Shown piece after piece: positions 48,301 through 58,474 of a stretch of DNA of 64,000 nt. Position 1 is the stretch's first letter; each line of letters opens with the position of its first letter. Source of the DNA: Trichaptum fuscoviolaceum (Eukaryota > Basidiomycota > Agaricomycetes > Hymenochaetales > Trichaptaceae); assembly GCA_910574455.1 (NCBI GenBank), contig CAJSYZ010000009.1:4109040-4173039 (forward strand). Direction: 5' to 3'. A program made the translations under genes and the position numbers. The notes beneath the pieces are model-generated. The model did no database searches. It had not been told where the DNA came from and saw only the letters and a list, made by a program, of their open reading frames with translations.

Positions 48301-49341
48301 TCAGCACTTCATCAGTGGAAGGACTGCAAAGTAGTGTTGTTCTTCATGATGTGGAAAATACAGAACATCAGTTTTGCTTAGGTGGTAGAAGTGATCCTTC
48401 GAGCTTGATGTTAATGGCTTCGAAACAACGTCAGTAACACGAGCTTCAAATTGTGGCGCTGGATATCTGACTTATTCGTTGCTATCCTTACAGAGTCCAG
48501 TAAGCTGTACCCCAAACAGCTCAACGCTCTTGCGGCGATAAAAGGCCATCCGGAACTCCGACAGCTCCGACGACTCATCAAAATATACTTATTCTGCAAG
48601 TACGAAAGGTGCAACTTGAACGAATTAGGATACTATGACCTCGGAAGCGCTTCTGAAAGCCTGATAGCCGAACAACAGTTTGCACTGGACATGGGCAATG
48701 ACATTGCCATCTTCCATTCAGCTACCGCGTATTTCGCCTACCGCGGCGAATCAATTCCTATAGAGCAAGCAATGAGGGAGGTGATCAGGTCCAATCCCTC
48801 TTGGCGCGGAAAACCACGACGTGATGTCGTTCTTGTCCAAGTTAGTTCTCGCAAAAAGGGGTTTGCAGGGATGCGAATTGCTCGGGTTATGCTTCTTTTC
48901 TCCTTCACCGCCAATGGAGAACGTCAGGAATGCGCCCTTGTCCAGTTTTTCAAGAACGTTGGAGACTCACCTGACAGAAAAACAAGAATGTGGATAGTCG
49001 AGCCAGAGTATGAGTCAGAGACCTCTACCGCGTGCCAGCGTAGTACTATTGGAAGTTGCCGTCAACCGCTGACTCGGACTCGCCGGAGTGACCTGAATGA
49101 CACCTCCGACTCGGAGTCAGGCTACCCCCGTCACGGTGACTCAAAAACTCCAAAGTTATCCGTGATAGCTCTAGGGAGTATCTTCCGTTTAGCTCACCTC
49201 CTTGGGGTTCCAGAGGGTGATGAATGTCCTCCGAAGTCATTGACACCTGAGGAGTCCCTGGACTTTTACAATAGATTCTATGTTAACCGATTTGCTGACA
49301 TGCACATGCATGAAACATTGTACGAAAGTAGGCAACAATAA
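45330..49341 (+). pseudogene. Plavaka-type transposase, copy 2 (two frameshifts)
   Basis: The fuller of the two Plavaka copies. An acidic N-terminal exon runs in one frame from about 45,330 (FKNQSARTRHEYS, DLDSSPKRPARPS, ELEDQDLSSADLD) to a YLNGA segment at 45,800. The conserved ADFELADFLYREEQMSAGN follows after an intron, then the blocks listed for copy 1: SWKRKEYDVWYRDPLEV, VPVILGSDKTTVSVG, SPDLLHQIIKGVFKDHLVEW, FSLPRQHAMVHY, GLCSSITENKH and WRRSNRNDPLGQM. Relative to copy 1 it has lost one base near 47,130 (NPEF exon) and one near 47,805 (GCCTCTCTGG became GCCTCTTGG), each shifting the frame. The last exon (about 48,494-49,341) holds a length-variable linker (49,050-49,145) rich in the intergenic palindrome words. 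Transposase of an Agaricomycete cut-and-paste element; inactive as assembled. Confidence 0.88.
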
Positions 49342-50111
49342 AGATAAACCCTCATTTAGCTCACAAAGTACCTTGAAACTTATGAAGTAAGGATATAACA
49401 TTTAAATGTTCAGTGACGGATTATGGTACTAGCTATACTAGAATTGTAGTGTTACTAGTCGGTGCATCTTAGACTTCAAGTTCAAGTTGGATCATGTCGG
49501 ATGCCACTGTCAGTGGCAGTGGTCAAAATTTCCCACTGCTGCAGTGCACTGGCAGCCTCAGGCTGAGTACTACTACTACTGGTACTAGTACTACTAGTAT
49601 GAACATAGAAAACTTCAAGTAAAAAGTGTACAATAACATGGAACTTGCCAACAACTGGAAATGAACCAATAACCTGCCTCAGGCTACTACTACTACTAGT
49701 ACTACTTCAAGTTCTAATTTAACCATCTTGAAGTTGAAGTTCAAGTTGAACACAGACTACTAGTAGTACTAGTCACGGTAGTACTATCAACTTGAAGCAT
49801 ATGCTATGAATAAATAAATAATTTTTTTGCAGTATATAGTAGTAATCAAGAAAACGATGTCACATAGTTGCTACTAGTACTAACTACCAATAGTGCAGCA
49901 TAGTGCGAGAGGAGCTTTAAGTTAAACTTGAAAAGGGAGTAAGCACTGGCATAGAATGAGTAGTACTAGTACAATCCGAGTCCTTGACTTTTGTCATAAA
50001 CATAGTAAAACGAAATAAAAATTTAACACGGCCACAACTTAAACTTGAATCGCGCGCTGGTGAACCCTAGAACACTTCGTGTCGGGGAATGGTCCAATAT
50101 GCAACCGCCAG
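49342..50111. repeat. Palindrome lattice
   Basis: Almost wholly composed of ACTAGT/CTACTA runs, CACTGGCAGCC, CCTGAGGCT and AACTTGAAGTT/TTCAAGTT words, densest at 49,480-49,800. No gene. Confidence 0.75.
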
Positions 50112-51617
50112 TTACATCGCCGAGCTCATATTGACATCCGAGTCGGTGTCCGTGATGGGATCCAATTTGTCGAGAAGAGCAAATAGGATTCCATAATCTG
50201 TTAAATAAAATGGACCATAATTACGAAGTAAATCGTCGACTGTCTTCAGGAGTAAAGAGTCAAAAATTTGCTCTGCCGGAATAAGGGCATGATCGATGTG
50301 TTCCATATCTTCGTGGAGAAATTCGGCGGCCCTGTCGAGTCTTTCCTTGTCTATATCTTTGCGATCAGCATCGTCAAATTGCCTAATGGCTCGAGTCACT
50401 TCGATAATGCCCAGCCTAGCAAAGTCCATCTCCCTGGAGAAGCGCTGCATTGCACCATCATTCATGAGCAACAGATCCAGAAGCGAATCATCACAGAGGA
50501 TGATTAAACATTTCCTGATCCAGTTGAACCTGCGCAGAACAACCGAATAATTTCCGTATTCGCGCTGGATTTGTCGATTATTCTCCAATGAGGACGTTCC
50601 ACCATCAGCCGAGTCGACGCCAAGAATATCCATTGACTTCTGAATGAGTCGATGAAAGTCAGCTAGAGCAGCTTCTCCACCGGCACGTTCAAGTTCACGT
50701 TTCCATCGACGCCGAGCCTCTTGTGCTGTTCCGGATTGAAAGACAGTCGGAGTCGCCTGAGTCGCAGAACAATTGACTTCTGCTTCTGAGAGTTGACCAA
50801 CGGGCGACTTTGGCAATTGTTCCGCACGGCATTTGTCTAGGAAGACGATCCAATCCTTGCACTCGTTATATGACCAAATAAGTAGGGGGAGAAAGAACTT
50901 GAGCGCAAGCCTTGGGTTTCGGGGCCTGCTTGTAGAGCCTTTAAGATTCACGCCCACAACTGGCGTAAGGTGCTTCAATTGAGCAGAGAGTTCACGACGA
51001 ACATTTTCCTCGAGCTTTGTGCCTTTGATGTCGATCCTTATGGCAGAAAAGACAGATTTTGTCTGTATCAATCGATTGCCGGCCTCCTCATCCTCAAATT
51101 TACGTTGCCAACGCACGATTGCATGGTGTGAATGATATCGGGCGACTAAGCAAGACAAGAAATTATCCCAGATGACGTCCCCAGTGAAAACATTGATGAG
51201 TTTCCCTGACGGGAAAAAGCCGGGAAGAACAGATATGAACGCCGTGGCGACAGCAAGTCTTGATTCCTCCACACGCTTGCGGATAAGCAGCTCAAGTGGC
51301 TCCTCGGGCTATAGCGCATTACCATAAGAACAAGCGGTTAGAGACGTGCATTCAAGCTTTTGATTTAATTTGCAGCTTACCGTATAACGCATCAGGATAG
51401 CTAGTTCTTCACCTAGCTTGAAGATCATGTCCGTGTACTGGTATGTACTGATCCGAAACTGGTCTAGCATCACAGCCGTCTTCCTCTGCAGAGCCTGTGC
51501 TTCCCTAACCCGGTTACTGATATACTGATTTGACGTATCAAAGTACCTCCCCAGCCGATCAGCCAGAACAAGTGTTTCCTTGAAATCGTTCGACGAAAAC
51601 CCGAAGCGATTTGCATG
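50112..51617 (-). pseudogene. 3' part of a host gene split by an LTR retrotransposon
   Basis: Minus-strand exon 51617-51381 (HANRFGFSSNDFKETLVLAD to AILMRYT), intron 51380-51309 (GTAAGC...TATAG, 72 nt), then a last exon 51308-50112 of 398 codons (PEEPLELLIRKRVEESRLAV to the stop). Removing the retrotransposon and one copy of the CTCTA target duplication joins it in frame to 61326-61448 and the first exon at 61487-61645, about 571 aa in all. The protein is largely helical, with an Ala/Glu-rich middle and an acidic C-terminus (ITDTDSDVNMSSAM). No known domain recognised. The host coding sequence has no other damage. Confidence 0.8.
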
Positions 51618-51622
51618 CTCTA
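51618..51622. repeat. Target site duplication (left)
   Basis: CTCTA, identical to 61326-61330 on the other side of the LTR element. Confidence 0.95.
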
Positions 51623-52089
51623 TGTTACGTCTCAACTTACGGTCTCGTATAGTTGGGGAACGCAACGTTAAGTTGCTCAGTGATAGCGGAGCTAGGGCTC
51701 GACACTAAGTGTTGTATGGACAAAGGCCTACGATGTAGAGTAGAGAGAAACAGATGTATAGCAGAGACTAGAGACGGGGGGTTTGACAAAGGAGATCGAA
51801 CTTAGAGTTCGATCATGCTAAGTACAGGGGTTTACATACTGTAGCTGCGGAGCAAGGGTACATCGGAAGATGAGTAAGAAGAGAACAATAAGAGAGTAGA
51901 CGATAGGCTACTAATAATAGTGTGAGAGCGATGGGCAAAGGGTTAGGGCAAAGGGTACATGTGTAACATCGGGATTGGCTGAGGGTTGAGGGTTACATCG
52001 GAGGATGACTGAGCAGAACAAGAATAGAAACAAATAGGGCGAAGGGTTCGGAGTAATGGGGGCCGCTGACATAGTAAGAAAACGTAACA
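51623..52089 (-). repeat. 3' LTR (467 bp)
   Basis: Direct repeat of 60859-61325. Contains the hairpin GATCGAACT-TAG-AGTTCGATC at 51794-51814, which overlaps the 12 nt complementary to the primer-binding site. Confidence 0.97.
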
Positions 52090-52237
52090 TTACCCCGTTC
52101 TTAAATTGAAACGTAGTGGAAATCAGTAAAGAAAATGGCCGTTATAGGGACAAATTAAGTCCAATAGACAATAAGGAAAAACATGCCATATAAGCGAAGT
52201 TAACGCCAATAGGGTATCCAGGTTAGCAACAGGTGCT

Positions 52238-53607
52238 TTAGTTGTTTGCAGGTGGGTTTCTCTTCGTTACGCGTTGTTGAGCAATTCGGTTAGATGCGCA
52301 TTCATCGTCATGACCATCGTGTTGTCCACATGAGGGGCATGTATACTTGGGGCATCCAATGATGGTGTGTCCAGGTGCACGTATGTTGCAGTATGAACAT
52401 GTATAGAATTCGCAGGTGGACGCGGCCAGGTTGTAGTGGTGGTCGACAGCGGAGTGTTGTGTGCATTCCTTGGAGTCCAAGGACATAGACGTAAAAGGAT
52501 TGTTGTCAACTTTCGGGCTGTATGTGGGTGAGGGTGGGGCTGTGTTGACACGATACTCTTGTCTTCTTGTAACTGTATTGGCGATTGTAGACGAATGGGT
52601 TCGGACAGGCGATTGATGAGTTCTTTGCGTTCTGGGACTTGAATGCCGACGGAGTGAAGGGGTGGGCGAGGTACTTGGTCAGCAAGGTCTTTAGTGAGGT
52701 CGATGATGTCGTCCTCCGTGGTGAGGTCAATGACCAATGGGGCAAATAACTCTTGAGGCGCTGTTTCAAGGAGTTCCGTAAGGGCAAATCGTCGCATGTC
52801 TTGGAATGACTCTTGAGCCCGTCGCAAGAGATGGAGAGATCCTTCGATGATGGCAATGGTAGGATCGAGAATCTCCTGGTTTCGGGTAACAATATCATAA
52901 CATTGGGTCCAGTTGGCAAGAAGAGGAGTGTTATCATATGTTGATTGACTTAGGCGTTGGTGGAAGGTGCGAGTTGAGAATAATTCAAGGATCTGGCGAG
53001 ATTGCAAGGGGTTGTGGGTGTCGAGGCGTAAGGCTGGTGGTTGGAGAGATGATGTGTATGAACGAAATAAGGGGGTGTGACGGGATGGGTTGCGTTGGGA
53101 ACGGGCAGGTGGCATGACTTAGAGGGAATGAGTCGGACAGTCGTAGTGACAACAACTGCAGGTGCAATAGGGGTCAGAGTGGCGAGGTTCAAAGTGGCTG
53201 AAGTGATGACGATGTCGGACAATGGGTCGAGTGATTGTGAGTGGGGGTTGAACACGAGCAGATTTGTTGAAATAGTCAATGAGTCGGTGGGCGTAATCAG
53301 GGTTGTTAAAGAAGGTGTGGATGAGAAATACCGAGATTGTTGGGATGTGGAGTCCAAGTCCGGTGGGGGGTTTGAAGTACTTGTACTCCCAGTCTGGGTC
53401 GTAGTGGTCTTTGGACCAAGCTCCGGAGTATACAGGTCGGACAGCGTCCAGGTAATGGGGGCGAGTTGGAATCGAGGTAGTCGGTAATGCGACAGTATGG
53501 GGTTCAGGTGTTGGTGGCTGTTTGTTCGATGGGGAGAGCGTATAGTCGTTTATGATGTTAGATGAGTGGGGATATGAGAAGTGAACGAGTTTTTTGGATG
53601 GGGACAT
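52238..53607 (-). pseudogene. Extra 3' ORF of the retrotransposon, zinc-finger C-terminus
   Basis: The ATG at 53607 directly abuts the integrase stop (TGAATG). The first part (162 codons, MSPSKKLVHFSYPHSSN) ends at a TAA near 53,119; the same frame resumes at the ATG at 53115 for 282 codons (FHQRLSQSTYDNTPLLANW, VIDLTTEDDIIDL). A frame change near 52,490 leads to a Cys-rich end at 52,486-52,238 (CEFYTCSYCNIRAPGHTIIG, CPKYTCPSCGQHDGH). The spacing C-x2-C-x6-H-x4-C resembles a variant zinc knuckle. It occupies the env-like position, but I see no signal peptide or membrane anchor. Probably a nucleic-acid-binding accessory protein; function unknown. Confidence 0.6.
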
Positions 53608-54865
53608 TCAAGTGAGATGATGGAGTCTTTTATAGGCTTTGAGGATGGTCTGTGCGTTCCGAAGATGTGACTCGGGTTCCCATGAGTTTCCAGAAGTGGG
53701 GTAACCTTTCCATTTTATAAGATATTGTCGTCTGGTGCCATTCCCATGGTGGGCTCGAATGGCTTCTACTTCGAATTGTTCTTGTCCTTCGATTAGATCA
53801 GGTGGGGGGTTACTGTGGGGTGGTCCATATGCTTCCGTCTCAGTGTATCTCACGAGAAGCGCGGCGTGGAATACTGGGTGTATCTTCCATTTAGTCCGTG
53901 AGAGATCTAATTCATAGACGAGTGGAGATAAGACTTTCTTGATCTTGAAGGGACCATCGCGTTTTTCCTTGAACTTTTGCGATAAACCGGGAATTCGAAG
54001 GTTCTTTGAGTCTAGCCAAACTTTGTCTCCTTTGTTGAATGGTTTGAAGTTTCGGAAAGTGCGTTCTTTCATTACCATAGCAGCGACTGAATGAGCTGCT
54101 AAGGCTTCTGATCGATGTACTGTGAGGTTGGCAAGTCGTTGTGATACGGATGGGACATTTGATTTCGGATATTTCAGGGGTAGTGGAATGGGGTCGTATC
54201 CCATGAGAAGCGAGAAAGGGGTTCTCTTGGTGACAGCGTGGGCACGGTTGTTATGGGCGAATTCAATGTTGGGAATGTGTCTAGACCAGTTCTCAGGTTC
54301 CGCAGTACAATAGATCCGGAGATATACTTCAATCTCTTGATTGGTCCGTTCGGCTTGTCCATCGGTTTGAGGGTGGTAAGCGGTGGACATCGATGACTTG
54401 ATTCCTATGATCTTGCAGAGTTCTTGGAATGCTTTAGAAGCAAATTGGGGTCCTCTGTCGGATATAATGCGTATCGGAAGTCCAAATCGTCGATATACAT
54501 TGTCGAAGTATAGTTGTGCCGTTTCGATTGCGTCTACTGTCTTTTCGCATGGAATGAGGACAATGGCCTTGGAGCAATCGTGATCAATGACTAATAGAAG
54601 TGTGTCATAGCCATGTGACATTGGTAAGTCGGTGATGAAGTCCATATTGACGTGGGAGAATGGAAACGAGTGTTTGTCGGCGGCGATAGGCATTAGTGGT
54701 GGAGCGGTTGGATGGTGATTGACTTTCATTTGTTGACATAGTGCGCATCCATGGACATAATCGGACACAAACTTCTGCATCCTGGGCCAGTAATACGTCC
54801 TTCGGACCTGTTCCAGGGTGTTGAATATGCCAGGGTGCGCTCGAACTGGTATATCATGGTGAGTC
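53608..54865 (-). pseudogene. Integrase with chromodomain (pol segment)
   Basis: The open frame starts at about 54,860 after a frame change. It contains the end of the HHCC zinc region (VHGCALCQQMK), the catalytic core acidic residues in the contexts MDFITDLP, ISDRGPQFASKA and YHPQTDGQAERTNQEIE, a GPF/Y-type module (RDGPFKIKKVLSPLVYEL), and a C-terminal chromodomain (QYLIKWKGYPTSGNSWEP). Chromodomains direct chromovirus integration to histone-marked chromatin. Integrase inserts the cDNA copy into nuclear DNA. Intact from 54,780 to its stop at 53608-53610, but separated from RNase H by a one-base shift. Confidence 0.93.
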
Positions 54866-55840
54866 GGAGAATAGTGCGCTTTAATTCGAGGTTGTCCGGG
54901 ATATAGATGCGATTTTTGAAGTAAAGGATGCCGTCATCATCGAAAAACCAGTCTTTGAGGGCGGTTCGGGCAGGTGGTAGTTTCTTCTTTAGCTGGGCAA
55001 TGGTGTTTGTGAGGAATTCATCTTTCTTCATCGATTCTTTGATGGATTTTGTGAGGTTATCTGTGTCTGGGAGGTCGTCATCGGATTCGTAGTCTTCTTC
55101 TTCTTCGTCTTCAGAATTTTCTTGATCCTTCTGTTCCTGAAGAGTGGAAATGAATAGGTCCTTCGGAAGCATAATCGATGATTCGTTGAGATTCTCCCCC
55201 TGTTTAACATGGTCCGCCCGGCGGGATAGAAGATCGGATTGAATCATTTGTTTGCCGGGGACATGTGTGATATGAAGGTCGAATTGTGATAGCAACAGAT
55301 GCCATCGTGCTTGACGGGGTGAGAGTCGTCGGGCCTCTCGCCAGTAGGTAAGGTTGCGATGATCACACCAAAGTGTAACAGGGTGTGGGGATCCAAGGAG
55401 ATAGTGTTTCCAAGTGATGAGGGCACGGATAATTGCCAATAGTTCGCGATCATAGATCTCGTAGTTCCGTTCAGCAGAGTTTAGTGATTGCGAAATATAA
55501 CCGATTGGCTTGAGAACACCGTTGTCATCATGTTGACGAAGGACTGCTCCGGTTGCAACTTTGGAAGCATCAGTTTCAAGGAAGAAGGGATTGTGCGGGT
55601 TGGGCATAAGAAGTAACGGATGTTGAGTGAACGCGGCCTTGAGATCATCGAATGATTTTTGTTCTACTTCAGTCCATTTGAAAGGTTGATCTTTGCGTTT
55701 GAGGTTGTCCAAGGGTTTGGTGATTTCGGCGTAGTGTGGAATAAAACGGCGGTAGAAGTTGGTGAATCCAGTGAATGAACGGATATCTTTGACGTTAGTC
55801 GGAGTGGGCCATTTAGTGATTCCTTCGATTTTTGTTGGGT
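54726..55840 (-). pseudogene. RNase H (pol segment)
   Basis: After the frame change near 55,835, this segment reads the end of the reverse transcriptase thumb and connection (about 55,840-55,712) and then FFLETDASKVATGAVLRQHD, RNYEIYDRELLAIIRALITW and LLSQFDLHITHVPGKQM, typical of Ty3/gypsy RNase H with its catalytic Asp and Glu. An acidic linker (ENSEDEEEEDYESDDDLPD) leads toward the integrase. A one-base loss near 54,857 ends the true frame; the residues after it (MIYQFERTLAY) are out of frame. Confidence 0.92.
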
Positions 55841-55842
55841 GG

Positions 55843-56340
55843 TTTGGATGTGATTAGGTGTAATAATGAGTCCAAGATAGGGTAGTTTCTGCGTATGAAA
55901 GAAGCATTTGGTGGGCTTGAAGTAGAGGTCGTTCTTTTCAAGGATAGTGAAGGCACGTCGTGCTCGAGATATGAGTTCCGGTAAGGTTGGGGCATGTATG
56001 AGGATGTCGTCCATGTAAACCAAGAGATGGTTTAGAAGGATTTCTTCGCCAAGAATATCATTCATAAAGTGTTGAAAGGTAGCAGGTGAGTTGCATAGGC
56101 CGAAAAACATAACTGTTGGTTCGAAAAGTCCTCGTTGAGTGGTAAATGCGGCTTTCCATTGATCTCCATCCTTGATGCGGATGTTGTTGTATCCCCATCG
56201 GATGTCTAGGGCGATGAAGTAGTGAGATCCATGTAACTTGTCTAATAGATCCTGGACAAGTGGTAATGGGTACGCATTCTTGATGGTTCCATTGTTGAGG
56301 TAACGGTAATCTTGAACGGGTCGTAAGGTACCGTCCTTTC
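55843..56340 (-). pseudogene. Reverse transcriptase (pol segment)
   Basis: RT core motifs: DGTLRPVQDYRYLN, YFIALDIRWGYNNIRI (first catalytic Asp), FFGLCNSPATFQHFMND, LLVYMDDILIHA (YMDD box) and KCFFHTQKLPYLG. All are as in Ty3/gypsy elements. It is entered by a one-base gain at about 56,337-56,345, just after VDKK, and left by a one-base loss near 55,825-55,842. Confidence 0.93.
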
Positions 56341-57092
56341 TTGTCAACGAAAAAGAGAGGGGATGCCATAGGTGACTTCGAAGGTCTGATATATCCATTC
56401 TTGAGGTTCTCATCGATGAAGGCATCGAGAGCAGCTTGTTGCGGAAGTGAGAGTGGATAAGGTGAATGTCGTTTAGGAATAAAGTCGGGTTTGAGATCAA
56501 TTGCATGGTCATATGGGCGACTTGGAGGAAAGCGATGTGCTTTTTCTTCGTCAAAAAGGGATAGGAATTGGTGGTATTGATGGGGTACCAAGGCAGTAAG
56601 TGGTTTAGCGGGTTGGAGTCCTTTTCGAGCTTGTTGCGCAAGTTGTGTTGAGATATTAACGCGATTGAGCTGTATTGATCCAGTTTCCCAGTCGATTTTG
56701 GGTTGGTATTTCTTGAACCATGGTAGTCCGAAAATGAAGTTCTCTTTTCCAAGGGTGGTAACATAGAATCGCATAGCATAGTGGGCATTTCCGAGTTTGA
56801 CACGAAGGGGAGCATAAGATGTGATGTGTCCGGCATTGTTGAATGTTCCGTCAACATTGCGTGGTCGAAGTGATTGTCGCAGCTTGATAGTTTTGATCTG
56901 GAGATTTTCTACAAGTGTTTTGTCAATGAATAGACCTTCTGCTCCGGTGTCGAGTAAGGCGGTGGCTTTGTGGGTTTTCTGGTTATATAGGAACGTGATT
57001 GGGATTCGTAAGGCATGATTGTCGTTAATTGAATTGATGAGCAGCCTGATGTTCAACGAGAGAGAGGGCTGCGGGAGCTCTTCGTTGTTCAA
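56341..57092 (-). CDS. Aspartic protease and RT N-terminus (pol segment)
   Basis: This frame is -1 relative to gag and begins at the gag stop (NNEELPQPSLSLN). The protease signature LLDTGAEGLFID (DTGA) and FIFGLPWFKKY are typical of retroviral-type aspartic proteases. It continues into the RT fingers (HSPYPLSLPQQAALDAFIDE, PMASPLFFVDKKG). Expression probably needs the -1 frameshift at 57092-57098. Confidence 0.9.
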
Positions 57093-58474
57093 AAATTTCC
57101 TTCTTCAACTCGATCGAAGACCTGGTTGACTGCGTCATCATCAAGGCCAATAAGGAGTTGTTGAATCTGTGCGGCGCGATCTTCGGCTGAGAGTTCGCCT
57201 TGATCTTGGTCTTCGTTCTCGGGTTCCGAGTATTCGTTTTGATCATCAGCTGAAGTCAATTGGCGCATATTTTTGGACCTTGGTGTTCGTGAGTTGGGCC
57301 ATCGAGTCTTTGAGGTACGTTTGGGATGAGGTTTGGGACACTTGGCAGTGCGATGTCCGGGTTGATGACAATTGAAGCAAAGGTTTTCCTTCATATGACG
57401 TTGGAATTCTTCAGTCGAAAGTCGTGATATAAAGAAGCTGTAGATGGCTAGGTCGACCAATTCTTCTATATCATCGTTGTCATTGGAAGGCAATGTTTCA
57501 TTTGTGTCATTTGCGTCGTTTGAGATGGCTCGAATCTGACGATTGTATTGTCGCATAGGTCGTCGTTTGAAGCGGTTCTCTCCGGAATAGGTTTGGTGGG
57601 GTTGGGATTCCATTGAACGAGCTATCTTGTAATTGGTGTCCAGTCGAGTGGCAAGCGAAAACCAATCTTCCATGTTGGTCGGTTGTGGACTACATGCAAG
57701 TAGTTTCATTCGAAGGTTGTCATTGAGTCCCATCCAGAAGGCATTGCGTTGGGAAAGGTACTCTGTGATACGAGCCTGCATGATGAGTGTTTTGAATTTG
57801 AGAATGTAGTCTTCAATAGATCCTCGCTGTTTGAGCTTGGCGAGTTCCATGGTAGCCTTGATTGTGAGTTCGGATGTGATGAAAGTGCGGTGGAATTCCG
57901 CAAGGAATTCTTCAAATGTGTCGGTTTCAAAACGTCCGCTGGCCATGTATTGCATTGCAAAGGGTCGGGATCCGCGAAGACTGCAATGGGCAAGCACAAA
58001 TTCGATGCATAGCTCATCTGTGTCATAGATGTGTCGGTTGGCTCGTAGGTGGATTTGGACTTGGAGTAAAAAGCGATCAGCATCTTCTTGGGTTCCGTCG
58101 AAAGGTTGGATTTTAGCCATGGTTATGGGCCGATCGTGTGCAGGTCCATCTCCTTGATTGTTATTGTCTGCTGCTCCTCCACCTCCAGCTCCTCCGCCTC
58201 CTCCTCCTCCTCCTCCATCGTCTCCTCCTCCTCCGTTGTTGTTCGGGTCTCCTCCGGGGGGTCCTTCTCCTCCTCCTCCTCCTTCATCTCCTGCGGGTGG
58301 TTCACCAAATCCCCATCCTCTCCATGCAGGATTTTGTCGGCCTCCTCTGCCTCCTCTGCCTCCTCTGCCTCGACCTTGGAGATGTCTTAAGTGGAAAAAG
58401 GTACTGATACTTTCTTCTCCAGGTGGGGGTCGGAACATTGAGCGGGTAGTTTCCGTGATAGTTTGGGTGGCCAT
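57089..58474 (-). CDS. Gag polyprotein
   Basis: 461 codons from the ATG at 58474 (MATQTITETTRSMFRPPPG). Order: Gly/Arg-rich and poly-Gly segment (about residues 35-105), a capsid-like retrotransposon gag domain (IQPFDGTQEDADRFLLQVQI through NAFWMGLNDNLRMKLLA), a basic region, one CCHC zinc knuckle (CFNCHQPGHRTAKC, about residue 375), and an acidic tail. Gag forms the particle and binds RNA. The same frame stays open upstream to 59410, about 310 more codons with no ATG, and reads plausible protein (YNPTADSWVVAHTLGPELRE, TPNWKELREEYYRRHPD), so the true product may be longer and start by another route. Confidence 0.92.
   Translation of the reverse strand: MATQTITETTRSMFRPPPGEESISTFFHLRHLQGRGRGGRGGRGGRQNPAWRGWGFGEPPAGDEGGGGGEGPPGGDPNNNGGGGDDGGGGGGGGGAGGGGAADNNNQGDGPAHDRPITMAKIQPFDGTQEDADRFLLQVQIHLRANRHIYDTDELCIEFVLAHCSLRGSRPFAMQYMASGRFETDTFEEFLAEFHRTFITSELTIKATMELAKLKQRGSIEDYILKFKTLIMQARITEYLSQRNAFWMGLNDNLRMKLLACSPQPTNMEDWFSLATRLDTNYKIARSMESQPHQTYSGENRFKRRPMRQYNRQIRAISNDANDTNETLPSNDNDDIEELVDLAIYSFFISRLSTEEFQRHMKENLCFNCHQPGHRTAKCPKPHPKRTSKTRWPNSRTPRSKNMRQLTSADDQNEYSEPENEDQDQGELSAEDRAAQIQQLLIGLDDDAVNQVFDRVEEGNF
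57092..57098 (-). promoter_or_regulatory. Predicted -1 frameshift heptamer at gag/pol junction
   Basis: On the minus strand the last gag codons are GGA AAT TTT TGA. The heptamer A AAT TTT fits the X XXY YYZ slippery rule, directly before the stop, and slipping by -1 enters the protease frame at once. Confidence 0.7.

Noticed and set aside
53077..53487. 136-codon plus-strand ORF
   Set aside because: Antisense to the retrotransposon's 3' extra ORF; no domain character.
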